Origin: Arthrospira sp. PCC 9108
Lineage (GTDB): Bacteria; Cyanobacteriota; Cyanobacteriia; Cyanobacteriales; Microcoleaceae
DNA: 64,000 bases
Reading direction: 5' to 3'
Assembly: GCA_016745315.1 (NCBI GenBank)
Contig: CP066886.1
Coordinates: 2,914,501 to 2,978,500 of the forward strand
The translations under genes were made by a program, and so were the position numbers. The notes under the pieces are model-generated. The model was not told where the DNA came from and searched no databases. It worked only from the letters and a program-made list of their open reading frames with translations. Shown here piece after piece: positions 45,796 to 54,534 of this stretch. How positions within the stretch are numbered: position 1 is the first letter of the stretch; every line of letters starts with the position of its first letter.

Positions 45796-45894
45796 GCACT
45801 AACTCCTAATAATGCGATCGCTTTTGAGTGCACTAGAGTAACGGTAGAATAAGGGTTGTAGGCTTTATAGTGGGTTCGAATCCCACCCTCTCCG
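45790..45894 (-). repeat. Inner inverted arm with inverted tRNA-Ser core
   Basis: Inverse of 44231-44335. The tRNA core lies at 45870-45894 in minus orientation and is the outer tip of the left TIR. The duplicated start codon here reads ATGAAA into the terminator and encodes nothing. Confidence 0.88.
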
Positions 45895-46704
45895 ATTAAC
45901 TTAAACCCTTATCATTATTGCGATAGGAGGAAATTAACTAACCCGTTAGTCGTACCGTTACATTCAATATGCACTCCATTCAGTCTTAGCACACGGGACG
46001 ATTAGTGCATATCCCTTAGTAACAAATCTTAATTATTGACGGGTTAATCAATAAGCACAACTTAATCAATCTGTCAAATACCCATACCACCCCCCAACCA
46101 AACACCGATAGGGTAACTCTCTCGTGATACCCGTCAATGGCAAGCCTATCGGTTCGTTACGAACCATTGACTGCTATCACATCGGTCGCACCCCTAAGAG
46201 TGTTTGTTTCGGTTATGGGGGGAGGGTATGGCTCAAATTTCAAAACCCATAGGGGTAGTCAGATTATTGGTGAAATATTGAGGAGCCTACTCACTACCAA
46301 CAAAATGCGATCGCATAATCACGACTAACCTGGCTATGACATACTGAAGCGATACCCCCAAACAACTTTTCAACTGGTAACTTGTTTCGTCATCTCTCGC
46401 TGATACCTACATAATCCTAGAGAATTGATTCCCCATCGAAACCGATACCTACATACCGCTAGACAAGTCTCCAATTTATAGGGGTACTGAGTTCCGCACA
46501 GGATGATTACCCCTAATAGACGGGTTAAGGTTTTGGCTTAGGGTGTTTATTGTGGGTAAACTAGGGGTGGGTTCATATAAACTTCCAATAGACTACTGGC
46601 AATAGACTACTGGCAAAAAATACAAACAACCCCTATCATGATAGGACACGATAAGGGTTAAGGTTGTTATTGAGTTAGGGTTAGCTGTTAGGTGTTAGGT
46701 GTTA
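45870..46704. repeat. Left TIR of element B
   Basis: Inverse match to 60365-61265. Shared blocks from the tip inward: tRNA core; TTAACTTAAACCCTTATCATT; the 100-base block around 45960-46060; the cruciform; the GTCTAGCGG block (46395-46475); TTTACCCACAATAAACACC; and TTAGGTGTTAGG. No gene within; ORFs here are incidental. Confidence 0.88.
46084..46229. other. Cruciform element, copy B-left
   Basis: Inverse orientation of the A copy; inner stems GTGATA/TATCAC and GTCAATGG/CCATTGAC conserved. The loop between the inner arms differs (TTCGTAACGAACC). Confidence 0.8.
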
Positions 46705-46715
46705 GGGTTTAGGGT

Positions 46716-47042
46716 TTAGCTGTTACTCATTCTGCACTTAGTAATCATAGCTAACGCTACGTCTGTTAGCTTGTCTACAATGAGTTGGTCAGATTTCCCT
46801 ATGTAGATGTGATGATTGACGCTACCATCCCACCCTTTGAGGTTCCAGTAGGTAAAACCATTAATTGAGAGTTTTTTGCAAGCTGTAAATCGTTTACCAT
46901 TAACCTCTACTGAAAAAGATTTATGGGTTTCTAGGTATTTAAACCATTCTAAAGAACCTACTTCGATACAGATATTACCATGACCTACCAGAAACCCTTT
47001 GTAAGACCCTGTTAGTGTGACTACTGGGAGTAGCTTAGGCAT
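46716..47042 (-). CDS. Element B copy of the 106-aa small beta-rich protein, 108 aa
   Basis: Counterpart of 6004-6324; start 47042 has GGAGGTGAT upstream. C-terminus differs slightly (MITKCRMSNS). Overlaps the preceding gene by eight bases. Confidence 0.65.
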   Translation of the reverse strand: MPKLLPVVTLTGSYKGFLVGHGNICIEVGSLEWFKYLETHKSFSVEVNGKRFTACKKLSINGFTYWNLKGWDGSVNHHIYIGKSDQLIVDKLTDVALAMITKCRMSNS

Positions 47043-47316
47043 GAAAATCACCTCCCAGTAGGATATCGCTGTTATAACCATTAAGGTTACATTCAGGTGA
47101 TATTACGTCTGAATCGAATCGAGTAATAATTGGATACTGAGATTCTACCCATTTCTCGTGTACTGCCAGAAAGTCAATAGCGTAATTATGAGCAATTTCT
47201 GCTATCGTGATTCTATCCTCACGAGTTGCTGTTAAATTATTGCCAGCTAATCTGACAAAAATCTCCCTAGCCATTTCTGCAATAACCATCATTTTTTCTT
47301 GTTCAAACTCATTCAT
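47035..47316 (-). CDS. Element B small protein, 93 aa
   Basis: Counterpart of 5727-6011. Residues 20-50 and 60-75 differ strongly (FVRLAGNNLTATREDR here) while the flanks are identical, so this gene is a hot spot of change between two otherwise near-identical elements. Confidence 0.65.
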   Translation of the reverse strand: MNEFEQEKMMVIAEMAREIFVRLAGNNLTATREDRITIAEIAHNYAIDFLAVHEKWVESQYPIITRFDSDVISPECNLNGYNSDILLGGDFHA

Positions 47317-47334
47317 GGCTTTATTTCCTATTGA

Positions 47335-47613
47335 TTAATTGAACTTGTGATCATCATTATCGGGGTGATTTTGATTATTGTTGTGTTCTGTAATTTTTGC
47401 ATCAAGCAAGGCTTCAATACCTTTGAGTAACTCGATTTCCGCGTTTAAAAAATGCCTGTGGATTTGAATAAATTCGACAATTTCGTCGAATTGTTCAGAT
47501 GTGATAGCAAGTTCTACTAAGTCAAGTAATCCTACAACGTTAGGATTTAATCGATTACTCATGTAGCTATATTCTACTACGTTTAATCCGGGTGTACTTA
47601 ATTTGATTGACAT
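47335..47613 (-). CDS. Element B small helical protein, 92 aa
   Basis: Counterpart of 5430-5708, one residue different. Function unknown. Confidence 0.65.
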   Translation of the reverse strand: MSIKLSTPGLNVVEYSYMSNRLNPNVVGLLDLVELAITSEQFDEIVEFIQIHRHFLNAEIELLKGIEALLDAKITEHNNNQNHPDNDDHKFN

Positions 47614-47675
47614 GGATTTATCCTTTGATAGTGGTTAAGTTGTGATAGTTTAACGTCATTTCGGAAGGGTTTAAA

Positions 47676-47900
47676 TTATTCGATTTTGGTTAGTAAATGC
47701 TGAATATAATTAAGCTGTTTGAGCGATAATTGTTTTTTCGCTTCTGCTAAGGATAACTCAACCTCGCAATCATTCATTATTGAAATTAACGTTTCCTTAG
47801 CGTCTTCTTTATTAGCGTTGTAGACTGTACTATCTACCATTTGTTTAAATGTTTTAAACCGTGCCTTTATAATGGCATTTGTGTTGGGAGGTTTAGTCAT
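47676..47900 (-). CDS. Element B small helical protein, 74 aa
   Basis: Counterpart of 5146-5367 with a few changes at the start and in the SIMNDCEVE segment. Function unknown. Confidence 0.65.
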   Translation of the reverse strand: MTKPPNTNAIIKARFKTFKQMVDSTVYNANKEDAKETLISIMNDCEVELSLAEAKKQLSLKQLNYIQHLLTKIE

Positions 47901-47912
47901 TTTTTTGGTCTC

Positions 47913-48491
47913 CTATATGATGTGTTTCCAAACATTTTTGCTGTTCTGATTAATCATATTATATCCTCTATTTTTCATTAGATTAGTCAACTCTGAAACA
48001 TTAACGCGACTATCAAGATATCCATCTGTTTTGGCTCTCTCAATGGCTTCTTTTAACGCTTTCGGGTCGATATCAGTTACAACCTCGGTTAACTCAGGAC
48101 ATCCCGCGTTAATTGCCTGGTTATTTTGTTTCATTTTTGCCTCAATACCTTGAGTGATAAAACTGTCTAAAAATTGTTCAGTACCTGATGATATAGTCAA
48201 GATTTTTTCATTAACAAAATCCCAGTAATCATTGAAGCGTTTAATTGATTCATTGATAGATAATTGATAAATCAATGAATGGGTGACAATAATTTCACTT
48301 GATAACCTAGCGTTAATGATATCTTTTTTGTGTTTCTGTAGTTGTTTTTTGACCTTGCTGTATTGATTGCAGTTATCGATATTTCTCCAGAAAATTTCTA
48401 ATTGAGATGATAATTTATCAAGCGTAATATCCTCTACATCGTTTAAATCACTTAACTCGTAACCATTGCCCCTATATTCCTCTGATGTCAT
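47913..48491 (-). CDS. Element B helical protein coupled to the ATPase, 192 aa
   Basis: Counterpart of 4555-5133, about three residues different. ATGA overlap with the ATPase gene. Function unknown. Confidence 0.7.
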   Translation of the reverse strand: MTSEEYRGNGYELSDLNDVEDITLDKLSSQLEIFWRNIDNCNQYSKVKKQLQKHKKDIINARLSSEIIVTHSLIYQLSINESIKRFNDYWDFVNEKILTISSGTEQFLDSFITQGIEAKMKQNNQAINAGCPELTEVVTDIDPKALKEAIERAKTDGYLDSRVNVSELTNLMKNRGYNMINQNSKNVWKHII

Positions 48492-49108
48492 AGTCTCTTT
48501 TTAAACCATATAGGAAACATCCGTCTTTTGAGTTCGTTTAACTCCCAAAATGTCCACAATGGATGTATTGAATTAATCACCTTTAAAGCGAAAGCATTAA
48601 AAATCATGTTAGTTCCCGGTGTCTGACTACTGATGGTTATTCGGCTATTTTTGCGGTTTAACACCTTGAAAAGCGATAACATATTCTCATTTTCAATTAA
48701 TAAGCTAGGGGTGATATCTTCCCATACCAATATAAAATTTTTCTCAAATTCACATTGAAGGGGGTCATAAAATCGTTCATGTTGTATCTTGTTTCTCAGT
48801 GAAGCGAAAGTGCTATTAGCAAGCACCGAGGTTGTCTTGTATAGTTCAGATGCTACGGTAGCTATCTGTGACTTTCCAGTACCGCTAGACCCCCAAAGGA
48901 ACAGGATGCCAGCTGTACTCATAAGGGTTACTGGAGACGCTATAAACGAGGTTACAATAGGGAATTGGATATCAGGATATGGCAGAACACAGACAGCCCG
49001 TAAAACAGACTCTAATTGCTCACCCAGGTTGCCTTCTGTGATTATTTCTTCTAGTTCAGATGACATTTGGCTTCTGATTAGCCTATAATCAATATAGTCC
49101 TCAGACAT
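48488..49108 (-). CDS. Element B P-loop ATPase, 206 aa
   Basis: Counterpart of 3938-4558. Walker A GSSGTGKS, Walker B-like FILVWED; differences are conservative (PIVTSF for PIIASF). Retained intact in both elements while neighbours decay, which points to an important function. Confidence 0.75.
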   Translation of the reverse strand: MSEDYIDYRLIRSQMSSELEEIITEGNLGEQLESVLRAVCVLPYPDIQFPIVTSFIASPVTLMSTAGILFLWGSSGTGKSQIATVASELYKTTSVLANSTFASLRNKIQHERFYDPLQCEFEKNFILVWEDITPSLLIENENMLSLFKVLNRKNSRITISSQTPGTNMIFNAFALKVINSIHPLWTFWELNELKRRMFPIWFKKRL

Positions 49109-49160
49109 GGTAGTAACCTCTTATCGCTCTTGACTTGTTGACATGGTATGGTGGTTATTC

Positions 49161-49182
49161 CCCCCTAAATATTTAGGGGGAT
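49161..49182 (-). terminator. Palindromic terminator-like hairpin, B copy
   Basis: Same CCCCCTAAATATTTAGGGGG palindrome as 3867-3886, between the ATPase operon and the upstream gene. Confidence 0.6.
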
Positions 49183-49192
49183 TTATTTGTGA

Positions 49193-49909
49193 CTACATTA
49201 ATCGCAGTAATTCAATTAATGCAATTAATACATTAGAATCAAGTTGTTTAACCTTGTTATAAAGACTCTCAAAGCTAGGGTCACAATCCAAAACCTTAGC
49301 CCCTTCTGTTAACCTTTCCTCGAAGGTTTTGTATTTTGCCTTTCCATTAAATCCTGCTTTATTTTTAGTTTTGGATTCAATGAAAGCGTCAATATCTCCG
49401 ATTGAGTAAGTAGCGAAAGATTGATTGAATGGATTAATACATTCAATTTCTAAGATATTAGAAATATCAGAGTTTAAATTATCGTCTCCGATATTTCCCT
49501 CTAATATCCTGTCAGAAGGTCTGACTGATGATTGACTTAGATTTATTGTTGCTGTAAACATCACAGAACCGTCTGTAAGCATTGAGTCACTTTCGACTAT
49601 TTTAAGCAATGCGAGTTCTGGAGATGTAGGGGTGTATTCTCGTTTTTTGCCGTTATATTCAGTCTCGTATTTTTCAATACAAAACCGTACAGCAATTAAT
49701 TATTTATCACCTTTGGAATAACTCCAATCCCTATCATTGAAGTTAGAAAAATCCCCTGATACACCTTTCCCGAATATCCATAAATGAGGTGACTTAATTC
49801 GGAATTATGCATAATCAACAATTAGAAAGGTTGCCGTTTCACCGGGCTTAACTGCACTGCAATAACTAAATTTATCGTCCTGTTTTTTGCCGTAATATCC
49901 GATACTCAT
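49193..49909 (-). pseudogene. Element B 238-codon gene with two in-frame stops
   Basis: Start ATG 49909. TAA at 49805-49807 is shared with A; TAA at 49700-49702 is new (GAA in A). The last 138 codons (from 49609) are identical to A. Restart at an internal ATG could make that part. Confidence 0.6.
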
Positions 49910-50237
49910 GATTAATTATCCTTTGATGATTGATTATGACGTTTGAAATTTTTTTGCATACCTCCCAAAATTGAGGGTTACCAACAATTGATACTCGTAG
50001 GCTGCCTTCATTTGTCAACCTTGCTGTAGCGTGACCTCTGTAGTCCCCCCTAGGGCTATAACAACCCATATAGGAATAAGCTAAATCAAGGATTTCCTGG
50101 GTTTTATGTTCCTTTATAGGGGTTAGTATCCGGTAGGCTATTTGAGTGGTTTCTGACTCAAATAGGTGTGGGTTATAGGTGGTGTTTATTAACTCACCGT
50201 CAATGGAAAATAACCCCTTGTAGTGCAGTTTATTCAT
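49872..50237 (-). CDS. Element B 121-aa protein
   Basis: Counterpart of 2809-3174, one residue different. Start overlaps the nuclease stop. Confidence 0.7.
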   Translation of the reverse strand: MNKLHYKGLFSIDGELINTTYNPHLFESETTQIAYRILTPIKEHKTQEILDLAYSYMGCYSPRGDYRGHATARLTNEGSLRVSIVGNPQFWEVCKKISNVIINHQRIINHEYRILRQKTGR

Positions 50238-50673
50238 TGTTTACCCTTGGAATCTCTAAGTTTTTCCAAAGCCCCTTAAACTCGTCGATATTGATAAATG
50301 AGATGCCTTGCCATCGGTAGGATGTCCCCCTTATAACAAACCAACACTGATTGACTAAACCAGGATTAAGGTACTGCAATAACTGCATTTTTAGCTTAAA
50401 TGAATCAGTTAATACTCCCTTAACTTCGATGTAACGATTAAAGAACGGACTCTAAAAATCTGGAATCCAGGTGATATTTTTCCAAGGTTTTGCATGTTCA
50501 ATTAATGTCATTTTAGGGTGAACAATTAATTGATTATCATGTTTTCGTAGAAGGTGATAAACCCTACATTCAAATGCACTTGAAAAATAATAGCTGTCTA
50601 TTTTTTGTCCTCTAGCATTGTATTTATTTCTCATCTTTTGGGTGCACTCCGAAACTTCCGCTAGGGTTATCAA
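50230..50673 (-). pseudogene. PD-(D/E)XK-like nuclease with in-frame TAG
   Basis: 147 codons. N-terminal region binds the core: YFSSAFECRVYHLLRKH; then PWKNITWIPDF, TAG at 50452-50454, SPFFNRYIEVKG. PD and EVK give the catalytic PD...EXK pattern of phage-type endonuclease/resolvase families. Element A has TAT (Tyr) at the TAG position, so this is a T to G nonsense change. Overlaps the upstream 117-aa gene by 50 bases. Intact it could process replication intermediates. Confidence 0.7.
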
Positions 50674-50977
50674 TTTCTTTGTCTAAGCCATTTTCCGCCG
50701 CATAGATGCTGTATTCTTCTCTGTAATACTCAAGTGCATCCTCCATTAATTCCTCAAGTTTTTCGGGGTTTAATGGTATTAATTTTTTAATGATTTTACC
50801 TAAAAAATAAGCGATAAAATCCTTATCAAACTTAACTAAAGTTGATGGCCACGTTATTCCTGACTTTCCACTGGAAATTGGAACTTTGATATATAGGGAA
50901 TGACCGATATACATCAAGGGGGTTAACGCGATGTTTCGTAGGTTAAGCCTAACCTCGGACCAATGACGTGGTATCAT
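50624..50977 (-). CDS. Element B protein, 117 aa
   Basis: MIPRHWSEVRLNLRNIALTP..., mixed alpha/beta with a Lys/Glu helical C-terminal half. Absent from A because of its deletion. Its 3' end overlaps the nuclease start. Unrecognised. Confidence 0.6.
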   Translation of the reverse strand: MIPRHWSEVRLNLRNIALTPLMYIGHSLYIKVPISSGKSGITWPSTLVKFDKDFIAYFLGKIIKKLIPLNPEKLEELMEDALEYYREEYSIYAAENGLDKEIDNPSGSFGVHPKDEK

Positions 50978-51089
50978 GCTATAATTTCCTGATGCTTGTT
51001 GACTGCCACCTGGGTATTATTCATTTTCAGGACTGTATTTTCAGTCCTGAAAACAGATAATATATGGGTGGTTTTATTTTGGACTAGCC

Positions 51090-51554
51090 TTAATCTAACC
51101 AACTAGAAAATGGGTTGACTTCATTATCTTCATCCTCTAAATCACTCTCAGAGCCCAATAGATGGTCTTCTAGTGCATTAATATCATCCTGTATGGCTCC
51201 CGTAACCTTACGAGGTAGCTTTACTCCACCTGCTTTTAATAGCGTCAGGATTGCGTTGGTGACTCGTTTAAGTGTGGCAATCTCTGAATATGTCAGATAA
51301 AAGGTATTTGAGTTGATAATCTCCGACGTTTGGAGTTTGTTGGTCAATGATTGAATTAATGAAGTTTTGGGGTAAGGAAGGTAAGTATTAACCAACTCCA
51401 GAAACTTAGTAAACTGATTAAACCGACTCAACGTCTCTTGGTATTCTGTAGGAGTCAATACTTTATTAGTATTGACATTAGTTACATTTTCTACAGTTAC
51501 GCTACCTTCAATTGATTCTGTAACTGTATAGTTACCTTGCTCTTTTGAATTCAC
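51090..51554 (-). CDS. Element B helical protein, 154 aa
   Basis: N-terminal Thr/Val/Asn-rich beta segment (YTVTESIEGSVTVENVTNVN), then helices and an acidic C-terminal tail (GSESDLEDEDNE). First gene of the replication-side block after an AT-rich gap. Unrecognised. Confidence 0.6.
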   Translation of the reverse strand: MNSKEQGNYTVTESIEGSVTVENVTNVNTNKVLTPTEYQETLSRFNQFTKFLELVNTYLPYPKTSLIQSLTNKLQTSEIINSNTFYLTYSEIATLKRVTNAILTLLKAGGVKLPRKVTGAIQDDINALEDHLLGSESDLEDEDNEVNPFSSWLD

Positions 51555-51747
51555 TGTATTTAATTAAAATTATCTTATCTAATTAATTTATTAAAAATAA
51601 ACATAAATTATACAATTTACACTTATTTATAAAAATATCAAGTATTACATTAAGTATATATAGAATGTACAAATAATAACCAATACAAAAAACTCGTTAA
51701 TCCTATTTTGTGATTTAACGGGTATATAATTAGCAACAAGATAGTTA
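51555..51747. promoter_or_regulatory. Very AT-rich gap in element B
   Basis: 193 bases, overwhelmingly A/T, without ORFs. Candidate origin-unwinding or promoter region between structural-type and replication-side blocks. Confidence 0.4.
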
Positions 51748-52389
51748 TTATGGTTTGTTGCCTGTTTTCTCAGGTAAAGCGCTAAGGTTTCCTTGTACTT
51801 GATTAGGTGCTTCAGTTTTACCTGTGGTTAGTTCTCCTAGGTTATCGAGGGTAATTTCAGATTCAGCCGGAATACGAAACATTGAGTTATAGGTTCTAAT
51901 ACTCGCGGGTTTTTTGCTCCAGTAATGAGCAAAAACATATAGCAAAGAATTAATCGAGAAAATTTGAGGAACTTTTAAACCAATAAATCTTAGCTTCCTA
52001 TCACCCGCGTTAGTTCCTGATGTGCGATATGTTCTCCATACTCCACCCATAGAGGCAGGAGCTTCTACAAAAATCTTTGTGTACTCTATACGTTTCCATG
52101 ACCTAACTCTAGCCCCTGGTATGATATTACGCCTATTAGCATTAGTTGATGTAGTTCCACTAACGGGAGGTCTCCAGATAGTTAAGTCTCGCACCAGGAC
52201 GGGTTCCTGTGTTACGGCGTTATCGGATAGCGTATAAAGCAGCAACATAGGCATTGGGATAACATACTTTGATGTCTTGTCTACTGGAGCCTCAACCATC
52301 AAACTCCTGCCGATACAAGTGCCTTTCGGTTCCGCTAGTTTAGCAACAAAATTTGCTTTATATTTATCGTAAGCATCATTTAATGGCAT
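51748..52389 (-). CDS. Element B structural-type protein, 213 aa
   Basis: Soluble, beta-rich middle with Arg/Trp (RVRSWKRIEYTKIFVEAP), Pro/Gln/Thr tail. Lies with the 84-aa gene in the place where C has its small basic proteins. Candidate coat protein by position; unrecognised. Confidence 0.6.
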   Translation of the reverse strand: MPLNDAYDKYKANFVAKLAEPKGTCIGRSLMVEAPVDKTSKYVIPMPMLLLYTLSDNAVTQEPVLVRDLTIWRPPVSGTTSTNANRRNIIPGARVRSWKRIEYTKIFVEAPASMGGVWRTYRTSGTNAGDRKLRFIGLKVPQIFSINSLLYVFAHYWSKKPASIRTYNSMFRIPAESEITLDNLGELTTGKTEAPNQVQGNLSALPEKTGNKP

Positions 52390-52469
52390 AATTTAACCTC
52401 ATTAATTATCAAACAAAACTTTAGATAGGTAGACAACAATAGTGTTAATGTCTACCTAGTTAATGAACC

Positions 52470-52724
52470 CTAGTCAACAAAAACAGCGATGGCTTGTACA
52501 TCGATAGAGCCATCAGTAGCATCCCAAACATCATCAGTAGGGATTGTTAGGGATACTGTCACAGCTCCAGTTGCCATGTTGCGGGTATAAGCTGTAACTA
52601 CCGTTACACCATTAGGGTTTCTAGTTGCGTTTATCTGTGCACGTTGAACTTGCTCGATAACTTCTAGCAATTGGTGTTCGAGAGTGGCACCATTAAGAGT
52701 TACTGGACTAGCCATAATCATCAC
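52470..52724 (-). CDS. Element B small beta-rich protein, 84 aa
   Basis: MASPVTLNGATLEHQLLEVI start at 52715 is also possible. The strand TVSLTIPTDDVW compares with ADIYVPTDKV of the C 122-aa protein. Own leader of 110 bases suggests strong expression. Candidate abundant virion subunit (inference). Confidence 0.6.
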   Translation of the reverse strand: MMIMASPVTLNGATLEHQLLEVIEQVQRAQINATRNPNGVTVVTAYTRNMATGAVTVSLTIPTDDVWDATDGSIDVQAIAVFVD

Positions 52725-52833
52725 CTTTAATCAGTTAATACATAGAGCCTAGCATCATTAACTGAATTTGTCTGTTAACTATTTGATATATCAGATGCTA
52801 CATATATGTAGCTTCTATTCAATGAAAACTACA

Positions 52834-53427
52834 TTAAGCTGTAGTTGGTGGCTGACTCCCAGTTTTCATTTCTAACGACGTTCTAGTAGCTGTTCTGATT
52901 GCGTCATCTACCCACTTAGGTTTCTTCTCAAAATGTAAAGGAATTTTTACTTTAGACTTCCTAGGGTCTTTGTACGTTGCCAAAACACTATTCTCTCCCA
53001 TATCGATTTTGGCTTGTTCAAATTTATCAATTAATTCCCAGTTAAGTATTTTCACTTCACTGATATACATTTTGCTCTCTTTGATTCTTTTCGCATTTTC
53101 CCTACCGCCAAAACCTTTACGTTCCTCAAATATCAAAGGATAAACAATTGAGGAACTTGTTAATTGTACTAAATCCTTACAAATTCTTTCAGCGTCAGAT
53201 TTAGAGCTTTCATTCACAAAAAATGAAAATTTCCTACCATTTCGCATATTACAGGTTACTTTGATATTGCCTTTGGTAAATGCCGATTTACTAGGTTGAG
53301 TAAATATCCTTTGTAATTTATCCCAGGTTATTTCGTGTCTTTCTACTGATGGGAGTTCTATTTGAGTTTTTTGTAGTTTTGACCGTCTTTCCTTAGTCCA
53401 ATATGGAGGTTTTTCGTAATTGTACAA
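52834..53427 (-). CDS. Element B basic protein, 197 aa
   Basis: Lys/Arg-rich (MYNYEKPPYWTKERRSK), beta-strand pairs NIKVTCNMRNGRKFSFFVNE, helix SDAERICKDLVQL. Position and size match C 27723-28313. Unrecognised. Confidence 0.6.
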   Translation of the reverse strand: MYNYEKPPYWTKERRSKLQKTQIELPSVERHEITWDKLQRIFTQPSKSAFTKGNIKVTCNMRNGRKFSFFVNESSKSDAERICKDLVQLTSSSIVYPLIFEERKGFGGRENAKRIKESKMYISEVKILNWELIDKFEQAKIDMGENSVLATYKDPRKSKVKIPLHFEKKPKWVDDAIRTATRTSLEMKTGSQPPTTA

Positions 53428-53580
53428 AATGAAGGTTTAACTGAATTTTTAAATTACTGCTATTCGGAACTTCAGAGATATCACCCGACCCTACAAATTG
53501 ACCAATATCTCTATTTCCTAATATCTCAGTTTGAGCTAATGCGTTGGTTACATTTTCCTGTAAATTACGCAAACTTGATA
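53402..53580 (-). CDS. Possible small protein with non-ATG start, about 58 aa
   Basis: A frame open between the 317-aa gene and the 197-aa gene encodes SLRNLQENVTNALAQTEI... and ends HFVQLRKTSILD, overlapping the next ATG. Likely TTG start. It fills an otherwise 150-base gap and looks helical then beta. Tentative. Confidence 0.35.
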
Positions 53581-54534
53581 CTAATCTAAACGTTCGCTGC
53601 CGTTTTCTATAACCGCGCTAACTAACTGTTGCTGTCTATTTTCCTCAATGCGTTGTAACGCGATATATTCATCTAAGCCTTGAGCGACTAAAATAATCGC
53701 TTCTTTACAATTATCTGAGAATTCATCCCAAAATTCCTCTGAACTATCTTGGTTCCATATAGTGCTTAACTTGCCGTCATATTCTTCTGGTAATTTTTCT
53801 CTAGCGTCCCTTCTCTGTTTCCCAAAACTCCATTCTTCACCTTTTTCGTCACCCCACTTTTTCATCCTGTCTTTACCACCGGAACCATCGAAACGATACG
53901 TTTCGCAAGCGCTGAAGGGCTTGCTTGCGGCTAAAAACATTTTAACAACCCGTCTACCATGTTTAAACAGTTGCCATGCTATAGCTTTCATAGCCATATT
54001 AAATGATTGCCTAACGTATGAACCAAAAGCTGATGATACTTCCCTAAGCATTTCAGGTCCCTTGCTTAAGGCAATGTGCATAGCAGCAGCTTTGTTGATA
54101 AATGCAATACCAATGGTAGGCAATACTCCACAAACTAATTTACCTGCCATATTACCCAAAAAACCGGCGGTAGTACTAATAAATTGATTAGCAATATTCA
54201 TCATATTTTTGTCTATCTGTTCATCTGATATATTCCAGTTGAAATTCCAAAAGCTGTCCCAATTAGAGGTAATAAATGTCGCTACTTTTTCAAAGCTAAA
54301 GCTAGAAAAGAACTTAGTAAGTCCCTCCCATAACCAACCCGCAAATGATTTACCCCACTGAACTACTTTTCCTGTGACTTTTGTCCACAGCTTCCCAAAC
54401 CATCCCATTTCCTCGGTTGATGTTCGTCGAGAAAAATTAACCTGTCTAACTCCATTCCGTCCAATTGCTGACCTAGTTTGACGACTGGATAAGCCACGGG
54501 TTGTTCTTAGCATTCTTGCACTTCTGGCTACCAT
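53581..54534 (-). CDS. Element B membrane-active protein, 317 aa
   Basis: Basic arm (ARSARMLRTTRGLSSRQTR), amphipathic Trp/Phe region, then FNWNISDEQIDKNMMNIANQF and hydrophobic helices (GKLVCGVLPTIGIAFINKAAA). Homologous in layout to C 26114-27085. Start ATG overlaps the stop of the 605-aa gene. Candidate virion membrane or DNA-delivery protein. Lost from A by deletion. Confidence 0.65.
   Translation of the reverse strand: MVARSARMLRTTRGLSSRQTRSAIGRNGVRQVNFSRRTSTEEMGWFGKLWTKVTGKVVQWGKSFAGWLWEGLTKFFSSFSFEKVATFITSNWDSFWNFNWNISDEQIDKNMMNIANQFISTTAGFLGNMAGKLVCGVLPTIGIAFINKAAAMHIALSKGPEMLREVSSAFGSYVRQSFNMAMKAIAWQLFKHGRRVVKMFLAASKPFSACETYRFDGSGGKDRMKKWGDEKGEEWSFGKQRRDAREKLPEEYDGKLSTIWNQDSSEEFWDEFSDNCKEAIILVAQGLDEYIALQRIEENRQQQLVSAVIENGSERLD

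Noticed and set aside
46137..46328. ORFs inside TIRs (also 31998-32246, 60659-60907)
   Set aside because: They cross the cruciform and change frame between copies; no coding signature.
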